A DNA stretch of 64,000 nucleotides from NCBI RefSeq assembly GCF_024508335.1, contig NZ_CP101988.1, positions 2,914,001-2,978,000 on the forward strand, in the 5' to 3' direction. A program made the translations under genes and the position numbers. The stretch comes from Cellulomonas chengniuliangii. Its GTDB lineage: Bacteria > Actinomycetota > Actinomycetes > Actinomycetales > Cellulomonadaceae. This document shows positions 55,975 to 63,288 of the stretch, piece by piece. Under the pieces are notes generated by a model. The model searched no databases. It was not told the origin of the DNA and worked only from the letters and a program-made list of their open reading frames with translations. How positions within the stretch are numbered: position 1 is the first letter of the stretch; each line of letters opens with the position of its first letter.

Positions 55975-57036
55975 CTGTCGAGCGATCGCCCGACCCTCGC
56001 CGACGTCGCCGCGGCCGCCGGAGTGTCGGTGTCCACAGCGTCGCTCGCCTTCTCCGGCGCTGGCCCCATCGCGGCTGCGACCCGCGAGCGCGTCATCCGC
56101 GCCGCCGAGGAGATGGACTACGCCGGCCCGAACCCGCTCGGCCGCCAGCTGCGCAGCGGGCGCTCCGGCATCGTGGGCGTGGTGGTCGGCGACGCGCTGC
56201 GCCGCTCGTTCCGCGACCCCGTCGCCGTGCAGATGCTCGACGGGCTCGTCCGCACCCTCGGGCCGCTCGGGCTCGGGGTGCTGCTCATCCCCGGCTCGGG
56301 GAGCGCCGAGCAGCGCGGGGTGGACCCCCTGGTCGAGACCGCGGCGATGGACGTCGCCGCGATCATCTGGGGCGGCACGGTGGAGAACCCGAACCTCATG
56401 GCCCTGCGCCGGCGCGGCATCCCCACCGTGGTCGTCGAGGGCCAGGCTGTGGACGACGTGGCCGCGATCGGCATCGACGACAGGGCCGGGACTGCCGCGA
56501 TCGGCAGGCACCTGCTCGAGCTCGGCCACCGGCGCATCGCCACCGTCACCCTCCCGTTCAACGAGATGGGCCGCGCCGGGCTCGTGGACGAGGACCGCAT
56601 CGCCTCGCTGTCGTGGGAGATCACCCGTCGCCGGATCGAGGGCGTCCGCGACGCCGGCATCGTGCCGGTCGCCACGTGGGAGGCGCCCGCGTCACTCGTC
56701 GAGCACGGCACCGACGCCGGGCGGGCGCTTCTCAGCGGCCCGGACCGGCCCACCGCCATCCTGGCGCAATCCGACCTGCTGGCCTCCGGCGTCGTGCTGG
56801 CCGCCCGTGAGCTCGGCCTGCGCGTGCCCGAGGACGTGTCCATCGCGGGCTTCGACGGGCTCGACCTGCCCTGGCTGGCGCCCGACCAGCTCACCAGCGT
56901 CGTCCAGCCTCTCGCCGAGAAGGGCGCCGCGGTGGGCCACGCCATCGAGGCTCTCCTCGAGGGCAGGGTGCCGCCGCCGGTCATGCTGCCGGTGTCGCTG
57001 CGGCTCGGCACCACGACGGGACCGGCGCCCGCCTAA
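55975..57036 (+). CDS. LacI-family transcriptional regulator
   Basis: Reads RPTLADVAAAAGVSVSTASLAF at its N-terminus in two overlapping parts, an intact LacI helix-turn-helix, followed by the hinge (RQLRSGRSGIVGVVVG) and a periplasmic-binding-protein-like effector domain to about residue 350. The frame is closed by a TGA at 55966, and no ATG, GTG or TTG lies between it and the HTH. CTG at 55975 (MSSDRPTL) with GGCGG upstream is the only plausible start; GTG at 56023 would cut the HTH. Likely represses the divergent MFS gene and itself. The ligand is unknown, probably a sugar. Confidence 0.8.
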   Translation: MSSDRPTLADVAAAAGVSVSTASLAFSGAGPIAAATRERVIRAAEEMDYAGPNPLGRQLRSGRSGIVGVVVGDALRRSFRDPVAVQMLDGLVRTLGPLGLGVLLIPGSGSAEQRGVDPLVETAAMDVAAIIWGGTVENPNLMALRRRGIPTVVVEGQAVDDVAAIGIDDRAGTAAIGRHLLELGHRRIATVTLPFNEMGRAGLVDEDRIASLSWEITRRRIEGVRDAGIVPVATWEAPASLVEHGTDAGRALLSGPDRPTAILAQSDLLASGVVLAARELGLRVPEDVSIAGFDGLDLPWLAPDQLTSVVQPLAEKGAAVGHAIEALLEGRVPPPVMLPVSLRLGTTTGPAPA

Positions 57037-57071
57037 CCCGTCGTCAGGCTGGCGCCGGTCCGGTCAGGCGG

Positions 57072-58571
57072 TCACCTCAACCCACCGCGGACGAACGGGT
57101 TCGCCTCCTGCGACGCCATCAGCTGCCAGGACGTGGCGCCCACGTGCTGGACCTGGAAGTAGCCGAAGCCGAACCCGCTGTCGATGAGGCTCGACGCCGC
57201 GACCACGCCGCCACCGTCCGGCAAGGGCTCGCCACCCTTGTGCTGGCCACCGCCCAGCGCCCGCTGGGCCACCCGCACCTGCTCGACGAGCGCCTGAGCG
57301 CGGGCCTTGTCGCCCCGTGCCCCGCGGTCCGCGAACGCGGTCGCGAGCTGCGCCGTCCCCTCGAGCCACACCCCCTGCGGATGCACCTGGATGTCGTTGT
57401 ACCGCGCCGTCGACTCCAGGCTGGCCGAGCTGAACGTGACGCCCGAGACCGCGACGCCCGGGGGCATCTGCGAGGTGGCCGGCCCCGCCACGTCCCGTGC
57501 GGCGAGCGCCTGTGCCGCCCAGTCGAGGGCCCGGGCGTACCGCTTCTCCCGCAGGGCCAGCCAGCTCCAGGTCTGCGGGTCGAGCGGCAGCGGCTCCCGG
57601 TTGACCTCGGTCCCGTCATTGGTCCCCGTGTAGAAGTAGCCGCCCCGGGGCTCCCACATCCGGTCGACGAAGGCCCGTGCCACCTTGGCGCGCTCCTTCC
57701 ACGCCCGCCCGCCCGCGACGTGGTGGAGCAGCGTGAAGAACGCCGTGACGTCGATGTTGTGCTCGGTGGACCCGTTCGGGATCGGCTGGTCCGCGCCGTC
57801 GACCCCGAACGTGTACCCGCCCAAGGGGAACGACGACGTGGCCCGGTCCACGATCCACTCAGCGATCCGCACGGCGCCGTCGAGGTGGCGGCGGTCCCGC
57901 GTGCGCTCGTAGAGCTGCACCAGCGCGATGCCCGGCCACGCCATGTCGCCCACCGCGGTGCCGAGGAACCCGAACTGCCAGCCGACGTTCGCGGCGCCGT
58001 CGCCCCGCACGAGGCCGTCGGGCTGCGGGGAGCCGTCATAGAACGTGTAGGGCCCCACGTTGTAGGCCTGGCGCAGCCGCCCGTCCGCGAAGTCGGGGTC
58101 GTGCTCCTGGGCGAAGAGCAGCCCGTCCCCCAGCGCGCGGGCGTCGGGATCGACACCGCGACGGGCGCCGAGCAGGGCGCAGATCGCGAGCGCGTTGTCA
58201 TAGACGAACGCCGTGCTGAACAGGCCCAGCTCGTCGGCGTAGGACTGCGCGAGCCGCGGCCCGGTGTTCACCTCCGGGTAGGCGTTGGCCATCGTGCGCA
58301 GGAAGCCCAGCGCGGCCTCGTCGCTCGCCCGACCGCCGTGGCCGCCGTGCCCGCCGCCGCCCGGGCGTGTCCCCCCGGCCCCGCCGGCCGCCGCTGACGA
58401 CGCTGTCACGCCGATCCAGGCGGCCGCCGCGCCGGCGCCTGACGCCGCGAGGAATCCTCGTCGACTGAGAGACCGCGAGGCTCCGGGCATGGGCTCCGCC
58501 ACTGCGCCCGTGGCTGTGGCTCGCGCGGAGGCAGTTCTCGCGGAGGTGGACGGTGACGCGTTGGCTGACAT
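57072..58571 (-). CDS. Tat-exported protein with six-hairpin (alpha/alpha) barrel look
   Basis: A 499-residue protein with a twin-arginine signal (SLSRRGFLAASGAGAAAAWI near residues 36-55), followed by a Gly/His-rich spacer. The mature part has repeated helical segments with aromatic motifs such as FVYDNALAICALLGAR, QAYNVGPYTFYDGSPQ, STEHNIDVTAFFTLLHH and DPQTWSWLALREKRYARAL. These resemble (alpha/alpha)6-barrel glycosidases, but I cannot assign a family or catalytic acids. ATG at 58571 follows GGGGAG. It converges with lacI, so it could belong to the same sugar-response locus. Confidence 0.7.
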   Translation of the reverse strand: MSANASPSTSARTASARATATGAVAEPMPGASRSLSRRGFLAASGAGAAAAWIGVTASSAAAGGAGGTRPGGGGHGGHGGRASDEAALGFLRTMANAYPEVNTGPRLAQSYADELGLFSTAFVYDNALAICALLGARRGVDPDARALGDGLLFAQEHDPDFADGRLRQAYNVGPYTFYDGSPQPDGLVRGDGAANVGWQFGFLGTAVGDMAWPGIALVQLYERTRDRRHLDGAVRIAEWIVDRATSSFPLGGYTFGVDGADQPIPNGSTEHNIDVTAFFTLLHHVAGGRAWKERAKVARAFVDRMWEPRGGYFYTGTNDGTEVNREPLPLDPQTWSWLALREKRYARALDWAAQALAARDVAGPATSQMPPGVAVSGVTFSSASLESTARYNDIQVHPQGVWLEGTAQLATAFADRGARGDKARAQALVEQVRVAQRALGGGQHKGGEPLPDGGGVVAASSLIDSGFGFGYFQVQHVGATSWQLMASQEANPFVRGGLR

Positions 58572-58698
58572 GGCTACTCCCCTGTGCTGGTCGCCCCGTT
58601 GCGACCGGTCGCACCGTCGCGACCTGCGCGTCACGGTATCGACGTTCGGACGAATCCGACAGAGGGGTCGACCCGGGCGTCAGGGGTGGTGGGGCGCC

Positions 58699-59148
58699 TC
58701 AGCCGAGGCGGACGACCGCCTGCGCCTTGCCGAGCACGCGCGCGCCCTCGCAGGTCACGGTGAGGTCGATCCGGGCGGAGCCCGCCTCGTGGTCGATGCC
58801 GCCGACGACGGCAGTCACCTCGACGGTCGCGGCGCCGGGGTCGGGCACCGGGACAGGGCGGGTGAAGCGCACCTGGTAGTCCACCACGGAGCCGGGGTCA
58901 CCAGCCCAGTCGGCGACGACGCCGACGGCAGCGCCCATCGTCCACATCCCGTGCGCGATGACGCCGGGCAGGCCGACCTCGGTCGCCACCCGATCGTTCC
59001 AGTGGATCGGGTTGAAGTCGCCGCTCGCGCCGGCGTACCGGACCAGGCGGGAACGGTCGACCTCGAGCGTCCTCTGGCCCACCACCTGGCCGACCTCGAG
59101 CTCGGCGAGGGAGGGGCGGGCCGGTGGCGCCGGGTGCGTGGCGGTCAC
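58699..59148 (-). CDS. MaoC-family (R)-hydratase, HadB-like
   Basis: A 149-residue hot-dog fold protein. The hydratase signature ASGDFNPIHWND carries the Asp and His of the active site, and VIAHGMWTMG follows. In mycobacteria HadB is the catalytic subunit of the (3R)-hydroxyacyl-ACP dehydratase of FAS-II; here the same gene order suggests a heterodimer with the next gene. Since this lineage probably does not make mycolic acids, the substrate is uncertain. GTG start overlaps the HadA-like stop by 4 bp. Confidence 0.88.
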   Translation of the reverse strand: MTATHPAPPARPSLAELEVGQVVGQRTLEVDRSRLVRYAGASGDFNPIHWNDRVATEVGLPGVIAHGMWTMGAAVGVVADWAGDPGSVVDYQVRFTRPVPVPDPGAATVEVTAVVGGIDHEAGSARIDLTVTCEGARVLGKAQAVVRLG

Positions 59149-59594
59149 GCGTCGGCCCCCCGCACGGCGAGGGTCGAGCGCACGGTCGCGACGGGCTCGT
59201 GGGCCTCGGTCGAGATCTCCGCGCGGGTGCTGACCATGGACAGCCCCGCGCGCTCGGTGATCGCGTCGACGTGCAGCACGGTGACGAGGCGGTCGCCCGC
59301 GCAGATGGGCCGGTGATGGGTGAACCGCTGCTCCGCGTGGACCACGCGGCTGAAGTCGATCCCAGCGGCTGGGTCCTGGATCAACTGCGCCTCGGCGCGC
59401 TGGGCGACGAGCACCGCGAACGTCGCCGGAGCGATGACATCGGGGTGCCCGAGCGCACGCGCAGCCGAGGCGTCAGTGTGTGCTGGGTGGGCCGCGCCCA
59501 CCGACTCAGCGAACTCGCGGATCTTCTCCCGCCCGACCTCGTACGAGGCGTTCGGCGGGTACTCGCGACCGATGTAGTCGGCGTTGACGGCCAC
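59145..59594 (-). CDS. FAS1-like dehydratase / MaoC-like, HadA-like
   Basis: A 149-residue hot-dog protein of the UPF0336/HadA type. It starts MAVNADYIGREYPPNASYEV and has the AHPAHTDASAARALGHPDVI and APATFAVLVAQRA blocks but lacks the DxNPxH signature, so it probably supplies the substrate-binding half of a dimer with the HadB-like partner. It follows rpmG by 11 bp, as in many actinobacteria. Confidence 0.87.
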   Translation of the reverse strand: MAVNADYIGREYPPNASYEVGREKIREFAESVGAAHPAHTDASAARALGHPDVIAPATFAVLVAQRAEAQLIQDPAAGIDFSRVVHAEQRFTHHRPICAGDRLVTVLHVDAITERAGLSMVSTRAEISTEAHEPVATVRSTLAVRGADA

Positions 59595-59605
59595 AGGCGC
59601 TGAGA

Positions 59606-59776
59606 TCAGCGGGTCTCGCGGTGCACCGTGTGGCGACCGTCACGCGGGCAGAACTTCTTCATCTCCAGGCGGTCGGGGTCGTTCCGACGGTTCTTCTTGG
59701 TGATGTAGTTCCGCTCCTTGCACTCGGTGCAGGCGAGCGTGATCTTCGGGCGAACGTCAGAGCTCTTGCTGGCCAT
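59606..59776 (-). CDS. rpmG: 50S ribosomal protein L33 (zinc site CxxC...CxxD)
   Basis: A 56-residue L33 beginning [20 protein letters not shown] and followed by [20 protein letters not shown]. The first CxxC is intact, but the second reads CPRD, so the fourth zinc ligand is Asp. The Asp codon GAC is unambiguous in the sequence. The ATG at 59776 lies between tRNA-Met and the HadA-like gene. Confidence 0.95.
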   Translation of the reverse strand: MASKSSDVRPKITLACTECKERNYITKKNRRNDPDRLEMKKFCPRDGRHTVHRETR

Positions 59777-59858
59777 GGTCTTGCCACCTCTCGCGCCGCC
59801 GGGGCGCTGCGTACGGGTTGCGCACGTCGCCGGCCGACGTGCGGATGTGTCCTGTTGG

Positions 59859-59932
59859 TAGCGGGGGCGGGACTCGAACCCGCGACACCACGATTATGAG
59901 CCGTGTGCTCTAACCACCTGAGCTACCCCGCC
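59859..59932 (-). tRNA. tRNA-Met (anticodon CAT)
   Basis: A 74-nt minus-strand cloverleaf with acceptor GGCGGGG/CCCCGCT (including one G-U pair), D-arm TAGCTCAGGTGGTTAGAGC and T-arm GGTTCGAGTCC. CCA is encoded at 59856-59858. The perfect first pair region and TAGCTC indicate an elongator rather than initiator tRNA; tRNA-Ile lysidinylated type cannot be fully excluded but the loop fits Met. Confidence 0.95.
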
Positions 59933-59945
59933 ATCTATCGGTGGA

Positions 59946-59984
59946 CGGGGGTTGTGCGGCGGACGAGCCGTCGCACAACCCCCG
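59946..59984 (-). terminator. Hairpin between tRNA-Thr and tRNA-Met
   Basis: A 13-bp perfect stem (59946-59958 with 59972-59984) starts 12 bp after the tRNA-Thr 3' end. It could terminate tRNA-Thr transcription or act as a processing signal in a Thr-Met-rpmG transcript. Confidence 0.65.
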
Positions 59985-59995
59985 GACACCAACAG

Positions 59996-60068
59996 AGCCC
60001 CGAAAGGGAATCGAACCCTTGACCTTCTCCTTACCATGGAGACGCTCTGCCGACTGAGCTATCGGGGC
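59996..60068 (-). tRNA. tRNA-Thr (anticodon GGT)
   Basis: A 73-nt minus-strand cloverleaf with acceptor GCCCCGA/TCGGGGC, D-arm TAGCTCAGTCGGCAGAGC, anticodon stem TCTCC/GGAGA with the loop carrying GGT, and T-arm GGTTCGATTCC. CCA is not encoded. Confidence 0.97.
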
Positions 60069-60078
60069 AGCGCGTGCA

Positions 60079-60108
60079 AGGTTACATGCTCTGGGGCCGT
60101 GCAGTGAA
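60079..60108 (-). promoter_or_regulatory. Promoter of tRNA-Thr
   Basis: The minus strand has TTCACT (60103-60108), 18 bp, TAACCT (60079-60084). Predicted start near 60072 is about 4 nt before the tRNA-Thr 5' end, a typical tight tRNA promoter. Confidence 0.55.
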
Positions 60109-60258
60109 ATCGGCTCCGGGAGGCCCGGAACCATCGCCTCGAAGCCTATCCAGATCCCGAGACACCCATGGCCCAGGTGGGTGATCTGCACGCGTGCCGG
60201 GGGTGGCATCTGCTCATACCCCTCGCCCCCAAGCCCTGCGCTGCGTCAGAGTACGTCC

Positions 60259-60456
60259 GTGCCCACAGACGACGACCTCCGCGTGGAGATCCTGGATGCC
60301 GACGTGCGTGCCGCCAAGCAGGACTGGCTGGCGGCCCGCGACGGCGGCGCGCCCACCTCGATCGTGGACGCCACGTTCTGGCTGTACACGCGCCTGATGT
60401 CAACGCAGGCCCAGCAGCTGGCCGACGAGTTCCGCAAGACGCGCAAGTTCTCCTGA
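60259..60456 (+). CDS. Small conserved-looking hypothetical protein
   Basis: A 65-residue acidic and helical protein starting at GTG 60259 (MPTDDDLRVEILDADVRAAK) and ending RKTRKFS. It has no signal peptide, Cys or membrane segment. A Trp/aromatic segment DATFWLYTRLMSTQAQQLAD suggests an amphipathic helix. Codon use matches real genes. The frame extends 26 codons upstream without likely coding character. Function unknown. Confidence 0.6.
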   Translation: MPTDDDLRVEILDADVRAAKQDWLAARDGGAPTSIVDATFWLYTRLMSTQAQQLADEFRKTRKFS

Positions 60457-60544
60457 CGCGCACCGTGGCCAGCGCGGCCGTCAGCGCCGCGTAAACGTTT
60501 CGAATCATCGCGGGCCGCTCAGGCGGCGTGCCAGCATCCCCGGC

Positions 60545-60985
60545 ATGCGTACCCGACGGCGCACCGCGCCCGCTGCCCCCCTCGTCCTGCTGTGCGCCCT
60601 CGTCCTCGCCTCCGGCTGCACGAGCGGGACGGAGGCCGTCGCGCCGCAGCCCACCCTGGAGTGGCCCGAGGCGCTCGCCCTGGGCCCCGACACGCCCGAC
60701 CCGTTCTGGGTCGTGTGGACGGCCGTCACCGAGCAGGGCGACGCGTCCGCCGCGGCGCTGCAGCCCTCGATCGAGCAGCTCGACGCGGCCGGGTACGCCG
60801 CCGAGGCGTGGGACCCGGCCTGCCAGACGGGCGCCGAGGAGCAGCTCGCCGCGCTCACCGGCTTCACCGACGTGGTGGCAGTGGGCGTCCCCTTCGCGTC
60901 GGAGCAGGACGCCGGCGTCTTCGACACCCTCTACGAGGGCTCCGTCGTGTCCGTCACCCCCGGCGCGTACACCTGCGCCAACTGA
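60545..60985 (+). CDS. Putative lipoprotein
   Basis: A 146-residue protein with a lipoprotein signal: RTRRR, a hydrophobic core APLVLLCALVLASG and lipobox LASGC with the modified Cys at residue 25. The mature domain is acidic, with an ALQPSIEQLDAAGYAAEAWD segment, a second and third Cys (DPACQTG and YTCAN at the end) that could form a disulfide, and a repeat-free alpha/beta look. No known domain is recognised. It ends near a bidirectional terminator shared with tRNA-Tyr. Confidence 0.75.
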   Translation: MRTRRRTAPAAPLVLLCALVLASGCTSGTEAVAPQPTLEWPEALALGPDTPDPFWVVWTAVTEQGDASAAALQPSIEQLDAAGYAAEAWDPACQTGAEEQLAALTGFTDVVAVGVPFASEQDAGVFDTLYEGSVVSVTPGAYTCAN

Positions 60986-61038
60986 CCTGGCGCTCGAGGC
61001 CAGGCCGGCCGCATGCCGTCCGGGCCCAGACGCACGAA

Positions 61039-61071
61039 CGGGGCGCCCTCTCCGAAGAGAGGACGCCCCGT
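61039..61071. terminator. Hairpin between the lipoprotein gene and tRNA-Tyr
   Basis: An inverted repeat of about 11 pairs with one mismatch (left arm near 61040-61052, right arm 61057-61070, CGAA loop) lies 54 bp after the lipoprotein stop and 7 bp after the tRNA-Tyr 3' end. It can serve both strands. Confidence 0.7.
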
Positions 61072-61077
61072 CTGATG

Positions 61078-61159
61078 TGGCGGGTGAGGGATTCGAACCC
61101 CCGTAGGCGTTGCCAGCTGATTTACAGTCAGCCCCCTTTGGCCACTCGGGTAACCCGCC
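61078..61159 (-). tRNA. tRNA-Tyr (anticodon GTA)
   Basis: An 82-nt minus-strand tRNA of class II with a long variable arm. The acceptor is GGCGGGT/ACCCGCC, the anticodon stem GCTGA/TCAGC with GTA, and T-arm GGTTCGAATCC. Discriminator A. Confidence 0.96.
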
Positions 61160-61284
61160 AGGGTCGCATCGCCGCGAACAGCGTGCGGATGGAAGGATAG
61201 CAACGAATCCGAGGGCTCACGCACGGGCGCCTCGGACGACCAACGGATCACGGCGCCCGCAGAGGCTCCGGCAGGGAGGGAACC

Positions 61285-61782
61285 ATGGCGAGCGAGTCCT
61301 CGTTCGACGTCGTCAGCAAGGTCGACCGGCAGGAGGTCGACAACGCGCTCAACCAGGCCGCCAAGGAGGTCTCGCAGCGCTACGACTTCAAGAACGTCGG
61401 AGCGTCGGTCGCGTGGAGCGGCGACAAGATCGTGATGATCGCGAACTCCGAGGAGCGCGTCCTCGCGATCCTCGACGTGCTGCAGACCAAGCTGATCAAG
61501 CGCGGCATCTCGCTCAAGTCGCTGGACACCGGTGAGGGGACCCCGAAGGCGTCGGGGCGCGAGTACCGGCTCGAGGCGACCCTCAAGGAGGGCCTCGACA
61601 GCGAGACCGCCAAGAAGATCGGCAAGATCATCCGGGACGAGGGCCCCAAGGGGGTCAAGTCGCAGATCACCGGTGACGAGGTGCGCGTCACGGCCAAGAG
61701 CCGCGACGACCTGCAGTCGGTCATCGCGCTGCTCAAGGGCGCCGACCTGGACGCCGCCCTCCAGTTCACGAACTACCGCTGA
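61285..61782 (+). CDS. YajQ-family nucleotide-binding protein
   Basis: A 165-residue protein of the YajQ family, members of which bind cyclic di-GMP or RNA in some bacteria. It starts [20 protein letters not shown] and has [40 protein letters not shown] and [20 protein letters not shown]. Length and motifs are typical. It lies divergently from tRNA-Tyr; the in vivo role in actinobacteria is not established. Confidence 0.93.
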   Translation: MASESSFDVVSKVDRQEVDNALNQAAKEVSQRYDFKNVGASVAWSGDKIVMIANSEERVLAILDVLQTKLIKRGISLKSLDTGEGTPKASGREYRLEATLKEGLDSETAKKIGKIIRDEGPKGVKSQITGDEVRVTAKSRDDLQSVIALLKGADLDAALQFTNYR

Positions 61783-61787
61783 CGCCT

Positions 61788-61834
61788 CGGGCCCGGCCTG
61801 GTCAGCGCGCTCGTCGCCGACTAGGCCGGGCCCG
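61788..61834. terminator. Bidirectional terminator between yajQ-type gene and oxidoreductase
   Basis: A 16-bp stem with a single G-U pair (61788-61803 with 61819-61834) sits 5 bp after the YajQ-family stop in a convergent gap, 71 bp from the oxidoreductase stop. Confidence 0.8.
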
Positions 61835-61905
61835 GCCATGTCCGCCCGAGCACGTCTGCTCTGCCAGGGCCGACGATCACGCGCGAGCCCTGGCTGGCGC
61901 TGCCG

Positions 61906-63177
61906 TCAGGCCGCGGCCACCGGCTCGGCAGAGTCGGCGGGCTCCGCGGGCCTGTCCGAGGCGAACCTCGCCAGGGCGAACATCGAGAGGTCGACGCCGG
62001 GAGCGTCCGGCTCCTCCCCCAGCGCCAGGCTCGCCAAGATCTGGCCGATGCCGGGCGTGAACTTGAACCCGTGGCCGGAGAACCCGGCGCCGAGCACCAC
62101 CGGGCCCACCCTGTCGAGCAGGAAGCGCTCGTCAGGGGTGGTCGTGTAGGTGCAGCTGATCGGCTCGGGCGCGTCCGCGTCGACGCCCGGGAACCACTCG
62201 CGCACGTAGTCGCGCAGCGCGGCCAGCCGCCCCGGCTCGGCAGCGAAGTCGCGCTCGTCGGGATCCACCACGGGCCCGGTGCCGTGGTGCCCCACCTTGA
62301 TGCCCACGCCCGGGGTGTGATGGCCGTAGACCCCCAGCCGGGGGTACGCGGGATCGGCGCCCAGGTCGCCACGGGCCGCCGCATGGCCCTCCGGGTCGAC
62401 GTGGTGGATGAAGCTGGGCCAGTCGTCGCCCGCGACCAGGGCCTCGTCCCGCACCGGGAAGTGCGCCGGCTGCTCCTGGGTGACGACCAGCCGTGGCAGG
62501 CCCTCGAGGCCGGGCACATCGGCCAGCAGTCCCGCGGTCCACGCCCCGACTGCCACCACGACCGCTCGGGCGCGGATCACCTCCACCTCGGGGGCGGCCC
62601 CGCCCTCGGCAGCCGGCGCGCCGGTGACGCAGAGCACGGCGCCGCCGTCCTCCACGGCGATCGACAGCACCCGGGCGCCGTGCCGCACCTGGGCGCCGTG
62701 CCGCACCGCCTCGGACTGCAGCGCGGCCACCGTGCGGTCCGCGTGGGCGCGCCCGGCGATGGGCTGCACGATCGCGCGGTCGTCGAGCCGCATGCCCGGC
62801 CAGCGGGCCTGCGCCTCGAGCCCGGTCATGTACTCGAACGGCACGTCGCAGTCCTGGAGGGTCTGGGCGAGGTCCCGCAGGGCGAGGACCGGCCCGTGGT
62901 CCACGCAGCCGTTGAGGGTGAGCAGCTGCTCGCCCGACTCCTCCTGCAGCACGTCCCACCAGCGGTGGGCGTGCTGGGCGAGCCGCACGTGGGATGGGTC
63001 GGTGTAGCCAAGCCGGAAGATGCGTCCCGCCCCGTGCGAGGCCCCGCGCACGTGGCCGGGCTCGAACTGCTCGAGGAGGGTGACCCGCGTCCCTCGCCGT
63101 GCCAGGGCCCACGCGGTCGCCGAGCCCATCGCGCCGCCACCGACGACGACCACGTCGACGTCCCACCCCTGGTCCAT
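61906..63177 (-). CDS. FAD-dependent oxidoreductase, sarcosine oxidase / SolA-like
   Basis: A 423-residue DAO-family flavoprotein. The N-terminal dinucleotide fold is VVVVGGGAMGSATAWALARR, then ASHGAGRIFRLGY. The Cys in ISCTYTTTPDERFLLD aligns with the covalent-flavin Cys of monomeric sarcosine oxidase and SolA. GAGFSGHGFKFTPGIGQILA closes the FAD site. Likely oxidises an N-methyl or secondary amino acid to release H2O2. It may be MTOX, MSOX or another amine oxidase. Confidence 0.88.
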   Translation of the reverse strand: MDQGWDVDVVVVGGGAMGSATAWALARRGTRVTLLEQFEPGHVRGASHGAGRIFRLGYTDPSHVRLAQHAHRWWDVLQEESGEQLLTLNGCVDHGPVLALRDLAQTLQDCDVPFEYMTGLEAQARWPGMRLDDRAIVQPIAGRAHADRTVAALQSEAVRHGAQVRHGARVLSIAVEDGGAVLCVTGAPAAEGGAAPEVEVIRARAVVVAVGAWTAGLLADVPGLEGLPRLVVTQEQPAHFPVRDEALVAGDDWPSFIHHVDPEGHAAARGDLGADPAYPRLGVYGHHTPGVGIKVGHHGTGPVVDPDERDFAAEPGRLAALRDYVREWFPGVDADAPEPISCTYTTTPDERFLLDRVGPVVLGAGFSGHGFKFTPGIGQILASLALGEEPDAPGVDLSMFALARFASDRPAEPADSAEPVAAA

Positions 63178-63269
63178 GCTGTTCGCCCCTCGTCGCCCGT
63201 CGTGTCGTGTCCGACACGGTATCTGGGGGTGTGCGGTGGACGGCGCTGCCGCTCACCCACAGGACAGCA

Positions 63270-63288
63270 TGAGCCCACTACGGGCTCA
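63270..63288 (-). terminator. Small hairpin overlapping the htpX stop
   Basis: A 7-bp perfect stem (63270-63276 with 63282-63288, 5-nt loop) whose right arm includes the htpX stop codon. It could terminate htpX, though it is shorter than the other terminators here. Confidence 0.4.

Noticed and set aside
56023-57036. GTG at 56023 as the lacI start
   Set aside because: It would remove the first half of an otherwise intact helix-turn-helix, which continues in frame upstream.
60181-60258. Upstream extension of the 65-residue orphan
   Set aside because: The sequence before GTG 60259 is Pro/Ser-rich and includes what looks like the promoter region; the downstream start is better.
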